A stretch of 47,520 nucleotides of DNA. Source: Terriglobia bacterium (GTDB lineage Bacteria > Acidobacteriota > Terriglobia > Bryobacterales > Bryobacteraceae). Below are positions 27,020-34,212 of the stretch, piece by piece. The stretch covers positions 1-47,520 of the forward strand of contig JAJPIT010000111.1 in assembly GCA_021324615.1 (NCBI GenBank), in the 5' to 3' direction. The position numbers were made by a program, and so were the translations under genes. Below the pieces are notes generated by a model, which made no database searches, was not told the DNA's origin, and saw only the letters and a list, made by a program, of their open reading frames with translations. Position 1 is the stretch's first letter. Every line of letters begins with the position of its first letter.

Positions 27020-27769
27020 TCACCCCACTAACACCGTATCGATCATAACCAAAGACAACAAGGTGAAGATAAAATCGAATCCGGCCAGAAGCTTCAAACC
27101 GAAGACGTTTTCGGCGTTGATCGGCGTGCCGGCCAGCAGATCGGTGGTCAGCTTCATCGCCGCCATCAGCGCCGGAATCATCAACGGGTAGACGAGAGTC
27201 GGCAGCATCAGCTCCCGCATCCGCAGATTGACGGTGAGGGCGCTGAAAAAAGTTCCGATCACCGTCAGCGCCCAGGTGCCAAGCAGCGTCACCAGCGCCA
27301 GCTCGCCGAACAGGCCCGCCCAATGCACGTCATAAAAAAGTCCGAACACCGGAATGGACACGACTTCCACGGCGGCGAGCAGCGCGAAATTGGCGAACGC
27401 TTTGCCCAGGAACAGCGCCGCCGCCGGGATGGGCGCCGCGAGCAAGCCATCCAGACAATCGTTCTGCGTTTCGCGCGCGAAGCTCCGATTCAGCACCAGC
27501 GCTCCGGCGAAGGAAAAGACCAGCCACAGCAGACCGCCGGAAAACTCCTGAAATTGATCCGAAGACGGATCGAAAGCGAAGCTGAACAGCACCAGAATCA
27601 CCAGGGAAAACGCGATGGAGGCATTCAGAGCTTCCTTGGTCCGCATCTCGGACCGCAGGTCCTTGGCGGTTATGGTCCAGATCTTGGCGAGAAGCGAGGT
27701 TCGCGTGCCGGCGCGCGGCTCAACGCCGAGCGCGGTCTCCTGCTCCGCCGTTCGGAGTTCCGGACTCAT
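27020..27769 (-). CDS. ccmB: Haem exporter subunit CcmB
   Basis: The 249-residue, six-helix protein matches CcmB: KIWTITAKDLRSEMRTKEAL at the start, the loop FARETQNDCLDGLLAAPIPA, and LMLPTLVYPLMIPALMAA near the end. With ATPase CcmA it drives release of haem-loaded CcmE. The Met start at 27769 overlaps the ccmA stop by four bases. The first 25 residues are extended and hydrophilic compared with typical CcmB. Confidence 0.95.
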   Translation of the reverse strand: MSPELRTAEQETALGVEPRAGTRTSLLAKIWTITAKDLRSEMRTKEALNASIAFSLVILVLFSFAFDPSSDQFQEFSGGLLWLVFSFAGALVLNRSFARETQNDCLDGLLAAPIPAAALFLGKAFANFALLAAVEVVSIPVFGLFYDVHWAGLFGELALVTLLGTWALTVIGTFFSALTVNLRMRELMLPTLVYPLMIPALMAAMKLTTDLLAGTPINAENVFGLKLLAGFDFIFTLLSLVMIDTVLVG

Positions 27770-28461
27770 GCCTCGTAGGTCCTGTAGAGCCAGCCGGTGT
27801 CGTCCACCATCTGCTGCGTGCGTTCGCCCGCGTAGGCGATCTCGCCGCGGCGGATCAGCGCCACGTGGGTGGCGATCACCAGGGCTTCCTTCAATTGATG
27901 GGTGGACAGGACGATGGTCTTGCCGGCGGCGTGCGCGCCGGAAAGCAGATTTTGCAGCACCTCGATGGCGCGGTCGTCGAGCGCGGTGAACGGTTCGTCC
28001 AGCAGCAGGATCTCCGGATCGTGGAGGAAGGCCCGGGCGATCGCCAGCCGCTGCCTCATGCCGCGCGAAAATTCACGCACCAGGCCGTCGCGGACGCGCT
28101 CCAATCCGGTGCGCTCAAGCCACTCGAGCGCCGATTTCGGCGGATCGGGGAGGTCATAGAGGCGCGCGAAGACCATCAGATTTTCAGCCGCGGAAAGATC
28201 GTCGTATAAAGAAATGCCGTGTCCCAGCACGCCGATGCGCCGCCGCGCCCGCTCCTGCCGCACCTCGCAGCCGAGGATCCGCACGCGTCCTTGGCTGGGC
28301 TTCGACAGTCCCGCGAGGATGCGCAGCAGCGTGGTTTTCCCCGCGCCATTGCGGCCCAGCAGCGCCAGGCTTGAGCCCGGCTCGACGCGCAGATCCACTT
28401 TTTTGAGCGCCGGATAGTCGCCGTAGTATTTCCACAGGCCTTCGATCGAAACGGCGCTCAA
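27766..28461 (-). CDS. ccmA: Haem exporter ATPase CcmA
   Basis: The 231-residue ABC ATPase has Walker A GRNGAGKT at residues 36-43, a variant signature FSRGMRQR at 131-138 and Walker B ILLLDEP at 151-157. FSRGM in place of LSGGQ is a known look in CcmA. Together with CcmBCD it powers haem transfer to CcmE. The start is TTG 28461 with AAGGAG five bases upstream and overlaps the preceding stop (TTGA), so it is coupled to the beta-domain gene before it. Confidence 0.95.
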   Translation of the reverse strand: MSAVSIEGLWKYYGDYPALKKVDLRVEPGSSLALLGRNGAGKTTLLRILAGLSKPSQGRVRILGCEVRQERARRRIGVLGHGISLYDDLSAAENLMVFARLYDLPDPPKSALEWLERTGLERVRDGLVREFSRGMRQRLAIARAFLHDPEILLLDEPFTALDDRAIEVLQNLLSGAHAAGKTIVLSTHQLKEALVIATHVALIRRGEIAYAGERTQQMVDDTGWLYRTYEA

Positions 28462-29414
28462 GCGGCTCCTTTGCGGTACAGCATGACGCCGCCGAGCATC
28501 AAAATCCCCAGCGTGAGCCCAAGCACCCAGGGCAGCTTCGAGTAGACGCGCGCGGGCGCCTGCGCAATCTGCGGCTGTCCGGTATCGTCCTCCGCCGACG
28601 ACTGCGAGTTGTTGCGCAGCGATCCCGTGCCTTCGATTTTCACGCTGAAACTGGCGGCGCGCAGCCGGTAGGTATGCGCCTGGGTTTGTGGCTCCTGCCC
28701 CAGATCGTCGATGCCCTCGCCGGTGAGCGTCACCGAAGGCGGGGTGACCAGGTAGGTGTTCTCGCCGGAAAGATTTCTTCCGCGGAACGTGTCGCCCGGA
28801 GGAAGCGAGTAGGCGATATCGAAGCGGGTCTCGCCCGGCTTCACCGGATAGTCGATTTTATAGACGTTCGGTTCCTTGGTCTTCTCCGCTTCGCGCGGCA
28901 CCGGCATGCCGCCGGAGGTGTTCACCACCACCTGGATTTTTCCGTTCACGTCCTTGGGCACATAGAACTCGGCCGAGCCCTTGACCGGATCGTTGTAGGT
29001 TTGCTGCCACGGATTGCTGAACAGAAAAGTTTCGCTCACCTGAATGCCGGACTCGCCCGGCTCCAGCACGATCATGTGCTGCGAGTTCCGGATCGCTTCC
29101 GGATCTTTCGTCGAATTGTAGACTTTCACATTGAGCCCGCTGGTGGGCGATCCCGGCGGGATCATCTGGTTATAGACGACACCCTGATAGATCGATTGCA
29201 GCAGCACCGGGCCGGGCGGATAGGGTTTGTCGATTCTGAATTTTCCATCCGGGTCCGATTTGGTGGAGGCGATGGTCTGCATGCCGTTTTGCCCCGGCTG
29301 CACCAGTGTGATGAGAACCGATCCCTGCGGCTTGCCGGTGGTGCCGTTGAGGATGGTCCCGTCGACCCCGGCGAAGCAGCACAGCGAAACCAGGAATCCG
29401 GCCGGGAGCTTCAT
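28458..29414 (-). CDS. Exported, C-terminally anchored beta-domain protein within the ccm operon, function unknown
   Basis: The 318-residue product has a signal peptide (KLPAGFLVSLCCFAGVDG), then a carboxypeptidase-regulatory-like beta domain (TILNGTTGKPQGSVLITLVQ, SDPDGKFRIDKPYPPGPVLL). A second beta region about residues 110-230 follows, then a low-complexity linker, and a C-terminal helix about 289-311 (WVLGLTLGILMLGGVMLYRK). It would sit outside the membrane, held by its tail. It is coupled by four-base overlaps to both neighbours, so a role in cytochrome c maturation is likely but inferred. ATG 29414 is preferred over an ATG 18 bases upstream because it forms ATGA with the previous stop. 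Confidence 0.8.
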   Translation of the reverse strand: MKLPAGFLVSLCCFAGVDGTILNGTTGKPQGSVLITLVQPGQNGMQTIASTKSDPDGKFRIDKPYPPGPVLLQSIYQGVVYNQMIPPGSPTSGLNVKVYNSTKDPEAIRNSQHMIVLEPGESGIQVSETFLFSNPWQQTYNDPVKGSAEFYVPKDVNGKIQVVVNTSGGMPVPREAEKTKEPNVYKIDYPVKPGETRFDIAYSLPPGDTFRGRNLSGENTYLVTPPSVTLTGEGIDDLGQEPQTQAHTYRLRAASFSVKIEGTGSLRNNSQSSAEDDTGQPQIAQAPARVYSKLPWVLGLTLGILMLGGVMLYRKGAA

Positions 29415-29812
29415 GCCATCGCCTTTCCACACTCGCCGCAGAATTTCATGGCGTGGTCGAAGTGCGCGCCGCAGTGCGGGCAGTCAATTGCCGCGGCGCG
29501 CTTCGGCTGCGTCCTGGCCGGTGTGGGCGCGGGCACAGGCTCGGCCGCGCCGATCTTTTCCATTTCCGCCAGCACCGCCGCCAGTTCCTTTTGCAAGGTG
29601 AGCTTGGTTTGCTGATAATCGGCGTCGCTCAATTTTCCGAGCCGGTATTCGAACTGCAAATCCTTCAAATTTTCATAGATCGTCGCCTTGCGTTCCTCCA
29701 GGTGCCGCGTGGGCGAGACGGGTTCCGGCGGCGGTACATCCTTGGCGCGCACAAAGAGCGTAAATATCGTCGTTGCGGCGACGACCAGGACGACCACGAA
29801 AAGCAAAGACAT
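29411..29812 (-). CDS. CcmI-like membrane protein with C-terminal zinc ribbon
   Basis: The 133-residue protein has an N-terminal membrane helix (LLFVVVLVVAATTIFTLFV), then a helical segment resembling the start of CcmI (ENLKDLQFEYRLGKLSDADY, then QQTKLTLQKELAAVLAEM). After a Pro-rich linker comes a zinc ribbon, CPHC about residues 111-114 and CGEC about 125-128. CcmI/CycH holds apocytochromes for ligation. Here the usual TPR part is replaced by the ribbon, which probably lies in the cytoplasm or periplasm depending on topology. It follows ccmH directly and overlaps the next gene. Confidence 0.75.
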   Translation of the reverse strand: MSLLFVVVLVVAATTIFTLFVRAKDVPPPEPVSPTRHLEERKATIYENLKDLQFEYRLGKLSDADYQQTKLTLQKELAAVLAEMEKIGAAEPVPAPTPARTQPKRAAAIDCPHCGAHFDHAMKFCGECGKAMA

Positions 29813-30265
29813 TTAATCCAACTTGTCCAGATCCTCGTCCAGTTTGGCGATGACCGCGGGATCGATTTCCGGGGCGGCGGCAGGCGCGGGCTTATGAAGA
29901 TAGCGGCGGATGGCCAGCAACACGGCTCCAAGCCCGATGGCGCCGGCGATCGCGATGCCGCCGACGCCCATGATACCCGGCGGCTGGACGAGGATATCCT
30001 TTCCCTGCTCGGAGGCGAACTGCGCAAGAATCTGATCGTCGCTTTTTCCGGCCTGTTGCAGGTTATAGATTTCGATCTTATTTTTCCGGCAAACCTGGCA
30101 GGGATAAGGATCCATGCGGCAGGCCATGTTCATTTTGCAGCCGCAGGGGCAGTTTAATTTTTCGGCGACGCGATTGACCGCGGGCGATTCCAGCTCGGTC
30201 GCCGTCTGCGCGGCGGCGGCCGCGGCGAATAGCAGGGCGATCGCGCTACTTTTCCACGTGCTCAT
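29813..30265 (-). CDS. ccmH: CcmH/NrfF-family cytochrome c maturation protein, cysteine-rich variant
   Basis: The 150-residue protein has a signal peptide, the conserved CcmH tail of the first domain (QQAGKSDDQILAQFASEQGK, ILVQPPG) and a following membrane helix about residues 101-119. The usual LRCxxCQ site is replaced by a six-cysteine region: C39-P-C41-G-C43, C49, C56 and C59. CcmH reduces apocytochrome CXXCH cysteines before haem ligation; the extra cysteines could change its redox behaviour or bind metal. It overlaps ccmF by 20 bases and abuts the zinc-ribbon gene. Confidence 0.88.
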   Translation of the reverse strand: MSTWKSSAIALLFAAAAAAQTATELESPAVNRVAEKLNCPCGCKMNMACRMDPYPCQVCRKNKIEIYNLQQAGKSDDQILAQFASEQGKDILVQPPGIMGVGGIAIAGAIGLGAVLLAIRRYLHKPAPAAAPEIDPAVIAKLDEDLDKLD

Positions 30266-32258
30266 GTTTCCCCGCGATTCCCACTACCTGCGTCCTCGGC
30301 CACACCATGCGCGTTTTGGCCGGCGTCAGGCAGATCAGCGTGCCGATCAGCACCACCCAGTATCCGATCCAGATCCAACTGACCAGCGGAAACACATAGG
30401 CCTGCAAAACAGCCCGCTGATTGTCCGCTGACATTCCCGCAAAGTTCAGATACAGATCTTCGTTGAGGCGGCGGCGGATGGCCACTTCCGAAGTCGGCTG
30501 CTTGGAGGCGATATAGACGCGATGCTCCGGCGATAAGACGCCGAGGTCTTCGCCGTTTTTCGAGACATCGATCGGCAGCGCCTCGGAGATATAATTTTCG
30601 TTCTGCTCGTTGACCACCGGATGAGTGCGCAGTTGATAGGAGCCCAGGGTTACCACGGTTCCGGGCGTCACCTCGACCGTGGTGTCCTTGTCGAAGGCTT
30701 TTCCCGTGAATCCGATAAACATCAGGACCACGCCCATGTGCACCAGGTATCCGCCGTAGCGGGGCGTGTTGCGATGGGTCAGCTCCACCATCGAAACCAG
30801 CAGATTCGCGCCGGTTTTCCCCTGGATCGCGCGGGCGCCCTTGTAAAACTCGATCAGAATCGTCACCGCCACGAACGTGCACAGCGCAAAGGAGATGAGC
30901 GCGTAAAAATTGCGCACCCCGAAACCGGCCAGCCCGGCCGCCACGGCGGCGCCGGCGGCCATAGGCCACAGGAAGGCGCGCCGCAAGCTTTCAAGCGAGC
31001 TCTTTCGCCAGGCGATCAACGGTCCGACGCCGGTCAGCAGCATCAGAAACATCGCGATGGGCACCTGCACGCGGTTGAAGAATGGCGCGTCGACGCTGAT
31101 TTTTTCCCCCGTCACTGCTTCGGAGATTAACGGGAACAGGGTGCCCCACAGCACCGCGAAACAGCTCGCCAAAAGGATCAGGTTGTTGAACAGGAAGCTC
31201 GATTCGCGCGAAAGAACGCTTTCAAGCTGAGCCTCGCTTTTGAGGTAATCGAGCCGGTTGAGGATGAGATAAATGGTCAGCGCGATGCCCATCGCCAGGA
31301 AGGCGACGAAATAGGTTCCGATCGACGACTGCGCAAAGGCGTGAACCGAATTCACCACTCCGCTGCGCGTCAAAAACGTCCCGAAGATGCAGAGAAAAAA
31401 CGTCGTGGAAACCAGCACGACGTTCCACACCTTCATCATTCCCTTCTTTTCCTGCATCATTACGGAGTGCAGAAACGCGGTCGCTGTGATCCAGGGCAAA
31501 AGCGAGGCGTTCTCCACCGGATCCCAGCCCCAATATCCTCCCCATCCGAGCACCGCGTAGGCCCATCCGGCGCCGAGCAGAATTCCCGTAGTCTGGAACA
31601 TCCAGGTGACCAAAGTCCAGCGCCGCGTCGTCTTGATCCACGCTTCGCCGGGCTGCCTGGTGATCAGCGAGGCGATCGCGAACGCGAACGGCACCACGAA
31701 TCCGACGTAGCCCAGATACAGCATCGGCGGATGGATCACCATGGTCCAGTATTGAAGCAGGGGATTCAGGCCGTTGCCGTCGCGCAGATCCACGATGAGG
31801 TGGCCTTCCTGCCAGACGTTGAAAGGCTTGGCCACGAACGCAATCAGGATCAGAAAGAACGTCTGCGTGGTCATCAGGATCGCCGTCACGTACGGCATCA
31901 TGTCGCGAAACCTGCGGCGATTCTTGAAAACGACCACGCTGGAATATGATGCGAGCAGCCAGCTCCAGAACAGCAGCGATCCTTCCTGCCCGCCCCACCA
32001 CGAGGCGAACTTATAGATCGCCGGCATGGAGCGGTTGGAGTGCTCCCACACGTAGGACATGCGGTAATCGCCGTTGATCAGCGAATAGATCAGGATGCCG
32101 GCCGCGGTGGTCAGCAGGGCCCAAATGCAATAGACGGCGCGCTCGGCGCTCACCACCAGCAGGGGGCGCCTGGCCCACTTGCCCGCCAGCGACGCGGCCA
32201 CCGAGTAGATCGCGAAACAAAAGGCGAGAAGAATTGCGAGCGCGCCGATATTTTCCAT
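30246..32258 (-). CDS. ccmF: Cytochrome c haem lyase subunit CcmF
   Basis: The 670-residue membrane protein has the CcmF landmarks: WWGGQEGSLLFW about residues 87-98, HPPMLYLGYVG at 176-186, the WWD motif WGGYWGWDPVEN at 239-250, and TRSGVVNSVHAFAQ at 297-310. CcmF joins haem from CcmE to apocytochrome cysteines, together with CcmH and CcmI. The start ATG 32258 gives the normal first helix. It lies 29 bases after ccmE. Confidence 0.97.
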   Translation of the reverse strand: MENIGALAILLAFCFAIYSVAASLAGKWARRPLLVVSAERAVYCIWALLTTAAGILIYSLINGDYRMSYVWEHSNRSMPAIYKFASWWGGQEGSLLFWSWLLASYSSVVVFKNRRRFRDMMPYVTAILMTTQTFFLILIAFVAKPFNVWQEGHLIVDLRDGNGLNPLLQYWTMVIHPPMLYLGYVGFVVPFAFAIASLITRQPGEAWIKTTRRWTLVTWMFQTTGILLGAGWAYAVLGWGGYWGWDPVENASLLPWITATAFLHSVMMQEKKGMMKVWNVVLVSTTFFLCIFGTFLTRSGVVNSVHAFAQSSIGTYFVAFLAMGIALTIYLILNRLDYLKSEAQLESVLSRESSFLFNNLILLASCFAVLWGTLFPLISEAVTGEKISVDAPFFNRVQVPIAMFLMLLTGVGPLIAWRKSSLESLRRAFLWPMAAGAAVAAGLAGFGVRNFYALISFALCTFVAVTILIEFYKGARAIQGKTGANLLVSMVELTHRNTPRYGGYLVHMGVVLMFIGFTGKAFDKDTTVEVTPGTVVTLGSYQLRTHPVVNEQNENYISEALPIDVSKNGEDLGVLSPEHRVYIASKQPTSEVAIRRRLNEDLYLNFAGMSADNQRAVLQAYVFPLVSWIWIGYWVVLIGTLICLTPAKTRMVWPRTQVVGIAGKHEHVEK

Positions 32259-32287
32259 GGATTGATTCCCAGGCCTCTAAAATTCCC

Positions 32288-32698
32288 TTAAGAAACCGGT
32301 TTCGCCACCGCGGGCTTGGCTTCGTACTTGGAAGCGCACTTGGCTTGAATTTTGGTGGCGCGAAAAACGCCGTCCGGGCCGAGCTTGCCGTCAGCCAGCG
32401 CCTGGGCTCCGTCCTTGAACGTGTCCGGCAGAGGGTCGATGCCGCTGTAGACAACCGGCAGTTTCAGATTATCCTGCGAGAGCGTGAAGCGAACCTCCCG
32501 TCCTTCGCGCACAATCGAATGGGGCGCCACGTCGCCGCCTACGCGGATTCGCTTCTCCAGACCCTCCTTGCCCATCTGATTCACTTCCGCGATGGTCTTG
32601 TAATAGGTCTTGGTTTCGCTGATTCCGCCGGCCGCCAACCACGCTAACGTGCCGACGATTGCGGTGATAAGCAGTCCGAATTTCAAGTAGTTGTTCAT
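32288..32698 (-). CDS. ccmE: Haem chaperone CcmE, CXXXY variant
   Basis: The 136-residue protein has an N-terminal membrane anchor (KFGLLITAIVGTLAWLAA) and the OB-fold of CcmE (RIRVGGDVAPHSIVREGREV, LPVVYSGIDPLPDTFKDG). The haem-binding position has C121-A-S-K-Y125 instead of the His-x-x-x-Tyr of most bacteria. CXXXY CcmE proteins are known from Desulfovibrio and archaea, where the cysteine binds haem covalently. It is the first ccm gene, with its own candidate promoter just upstream. Confidence 0.94.
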   Translation of the reverse strand: MNNYLKFGLLITAIVGTLAWLAAGGISETKTYYKTIAEVNQMGKEGLEKRIRVGGDVAPHSIVREGREVRFTLSQDNLKLPVVYSGIDPLPDTFKDGAQALADGKLGPDGVFRATKIQAKCASKYEAKPAVAKPVS

Positions 32699-32716
32699 GG
32701 GCCTTTTTTCATCTTC

Positions 32717-32745
32717 AGTATACCGCCTGGCGCCGGGCGCTTCGA
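32717..32745 (-). promoter_or_regulatory. Candidate promoter of the ccm operon
   Basis: On the minus strand TATACT (32722-32717, 5/6) is 17 bases from TCGAAG (32745-32740, weak -35). It would start transcription near 32710, about 12 bases before the ccmE ATG with its AAAGG. Read-through from the sigma operon is also possible. Confidence 0.35.
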
Positions 32746-32753
32746 CCCGAAGC
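32739..32753. repeat. GC-rich hairpin between the sigma operon and ccmE
   Basis: GCTTCG and CGAAGC enclose a three-base loop, with further GC pairing outside. No T-run is seen. It overlaps the weak -35 of the ccm promoter and could reduce read-through from the sigma factor genes. Confidence 0.4.
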
Positions 32754-32758
32754 CGGCG

Positions 32759-33220
32759 TCAGATGTGACACAAGCCGCAAGATCCGTCCAAATCTCCTGG
32801 CGTTTCACAGGTCAGCACATAGAAGACTCCTCCGGCCGACCAATGCGCTCCAGGCGCCGATCCTTTGGACACCGAAATGGTGGCGCGCCGCCCGTGGCTC
32901 TGATAAGCGAGCTCGACCCCGTTTCTCAGAAGCCGCACGCTTTCGATCCGCGCCGGACCCGAATGCGCCAGGGGCAGATCGATTCCGGCGCGCTGCCGCA
33001 CCCAGGCGCGGACCGCTGCCGCATCGCCGGACCGAAACTCCGGACGCGGCAGATTCCAGGCCACGCCCGCCAACAACACCGCCGCCGCGGCTGCCCATAC
33101 CAGCTTCCGCGCGCGAGGCGGGCTTTGGGACGGGCGCGCCTGATGGACCCGCTCCCACAGCTCCTCCGGCGCGCGGACGCCGCCCAAGGCGTCTTGGAAA
33201 ATATCGCCAGCGTGCATCAT
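32759..33220 (-). CDS. Probable membrane anti-sigma factor ending in a CXXCH motif
   Basis: The 153-residue protein is coded directly after an ECF sigma factor with a four-base overlap, the usual place for an anti-sigma factor. It has a short cytoplasmic part (1-38), one membrane helix about residues 39-57 after a positive patch (PPRARKLVWAAAAAVLLAGV), and an outer domain. No zinc-binding HxxxCxxC anti-sigma motif is visible. The outer domain ends with C138...C148-G-L-C151-H152-I, a haem c-type CXXCH motif at the extreme C-terminus. Whether haem is bound is unknown. The ccm operon follows 60 bases downstream on the same strand. Confidence 0.72.
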   Translation of the reverse strand: MMHAGDIFQDALGGVRAPEELWERVHQARPSQSPPRARKLVWAAAAAVLLAGVAWNLPRPEFRSGDAAAVRAWVRQRAGIDLPLAHSGPARIESVRLLRNGVELAYQSHGRRATISVSKGSAPGAHWSAGGVFYVLTCETPGDLDGSCGLCHI

Positions 33221-33774
33221 CCTCTCCCGCGCAGGTGCGACAGCGCCCGTTCGAGCTTCTTGTGCGCGCGATTCAGCCGCGAGGCCACGGTTCCGGGCGA
33301 ACAGCCCAGGATCTCGGCGATCTGTTCGTACTCCAGTCCTTCCGTATAGCGCAGCACCACAACCATCCTTTGCTCCGGCGGCAGTTGAGCCACCCGTTTG
33401 CGCACTTCCTCGCGCATCTGGCCACGCGCCAGCTCATCCAGCACGGAGGCCTGGGGTTCGCGAAGGCGGTCCAGCAGCTCGTGCACGAGGGCGAGCCAGC
33501 GCTTTCCGCCCCGCCGGTAATCGAAGCAGCGGTTCACCACCAGCCGGTAAAGCCAGGTGTCGAAAATCGCCTCGCCGCGGAACTCGCCGATGCCCGATAG
33601 AAGTTTCAAGAAGGTTTCCTGGGCGATATCCAGCGCCGCCGCCGGATCGCCTGTATAGCGCAGCGCGATCGAATACACGCGGTCCTGATAGGCTTCAAAC
33701 AGCGCCCGGAAGGCCTCGCGGTCGCCGCGCTGGCAGGCCGCGATCGTGTCCCGGTCATGGGAGGCGAGCACCAT
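33217..33774 (-). CDS. ECF-family RNA polymerase sigma factor
   Basis: The 185-residue protein has sigma region 2 (FRALFEAYQDRVYSIALRYT, ALDIAQETFLKLL, FDTWLYRLVVNRCFDYRR) and region 4 with a helix-turn-helix (LEYEQIAEILGCSPGTVASR, LNRAHKKLERAL). Regions 1 and 3 are absent, as in ECF factors. It is translated with the probable anti-sigma gene (ATGA overlap). An ECF-like promoter lies just upstream, suggesting self-activation. The targets are unknown; the neighbouring ccm operon is a natural candidate. Confidence 0.95.
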   Translation of the reverse strand: MVLASHDRDTIAACQRGDREAFRALFEAYQDRVYSIALRYTGDPAAALDIAQETFLKLLSGIGEFRGEAIFDTWLYRLVVNRCFDYRRGGKRWLALVHELLDRLREPQASVLDELARGQMREEVRKRVAQLPPEQRMVVVLRYTEGLEYEQIAEILGCSPGTVASRLNRAHKKLERALSHLRGRG

Positions 33775-33788
33775 TGTCCGATTCCCAA

Positions 33789-33818
33789 TTTAGACGAATG
33801 AGCCCCTGGTTTTCTTCC
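33789..33818 (-). promoter_or_regulatory. Candidate ECF-type promoter of the sigma factor gene
   Basis: On the minus strand GGAAGA (33818-33813) and CGTCTAAA (33796-33789) are 16 bases apart. This resembles the GGAA...CGTC pattern of ECF promoters. The expected RNA start lies only about 8-10 bases before ATG 33774, and no Shine-Dalgarno is seen there. Confidence 0.4.
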
Positions 33819-33833
33819 CTCCCGCCGGCGGAA

Positions 33834-33861
33834 TTTACAGCGCCGCTGAAACGGTTATAAT
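33834..33861 (+). promoter_or_regulatory. Near-consensus sigma70 promoter for the gene at 33868
   Basis: TTTACA (33834-33839) and a perfect TATAAT (33856-33861) are 16 bases apart. The transcription start expected about seven bases after TATAAT falls on or next to the GTG at 33868, so the message is probably leaderless. Confidence 0.7.
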
Positions 33862-33867
33862 GGAAAC

Positions 33868-34140
33868 GTGGCCCGCGGCTGGGAAAGTAAATCAGTCGAG
33901 GATCAGATTGAGGTTGCGTCTTCGCGCGTCCGCGCCGCCCGCGCAGCGGCAGCCCGCCAGCAGCCGACGCCACAGCAGATCGAGATCGAGCGCAAGCGCG
34001 ATAGCCTTCTTCTGCAACGCCGGAGAGTCCTGCGCGAGCTGGAAGCCTGCACCAGCGAGCGGTACCGCAAAATCCTGGAGTCCGGCCTGGCGTATCTGGA
34101 ATCGCAGCTCGAGTTGCTCGGCGGGCGCGAAACGAACTGA
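33868..34140 (+). CDS. Small charged coiled-coil protein, leaderless, function unknown
   Basis: The 90-residue protein starts MARGWESKSVEDQIEVASSR and is helical throughout, rich in Arg, Glu and Ala, with a likely coiled coil about residues 30-85 (PQQIEIERKRDSLLLQRRRV, LEACTSERYRKILESGLAYL). No signal peptide or membrane helix is present, so it is cytoplasmic. The start is GTG 33868, with no Shine-Dalgarno and a near-consensus promoter ending six bases earlier. From memory, proteins with this opening occur in other Acidobacteriota, but this was not searched. Confidence 0.78.
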   Translation: MARGWESKSVEDQIEVASSRVRAARAAAARQQPTPQQIEIERKRDSLLLQRRRVLRELEACTSERYRKILESGLAYLESQLELLGGRETN

Positions 34141-34142
34141 TT

Positions 34143-34203
34143 TCCGGTCTGGTCCGGAGCGTCGAACGCCTCTGGCTCAGCGGTCCGTACGGGCGGCCCG
34201 CTG
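34143..34203. repeat. Two hairpins in the gap between convergent genes
   Basis: TCCGG (34143-34147) pairs with CCGGA (34154-34158), and CAGCGG (34178-34183) pairs with CCGCTG (34198-34203), with an inner CCGTACGG. They lie between the end of the gene at 34140 and that at 34213 and may end transcription from both sides; no T-runs are present. Confidence 0.35.
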
Positions 34204-34212
34204 GGGATTCGA

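Noticed and set aside
30262-32001. Long alternative minus-strand frames within ccmF
   Set aside because: They overlap ccmF in another frame and have no hydrophobic helices or motifs.
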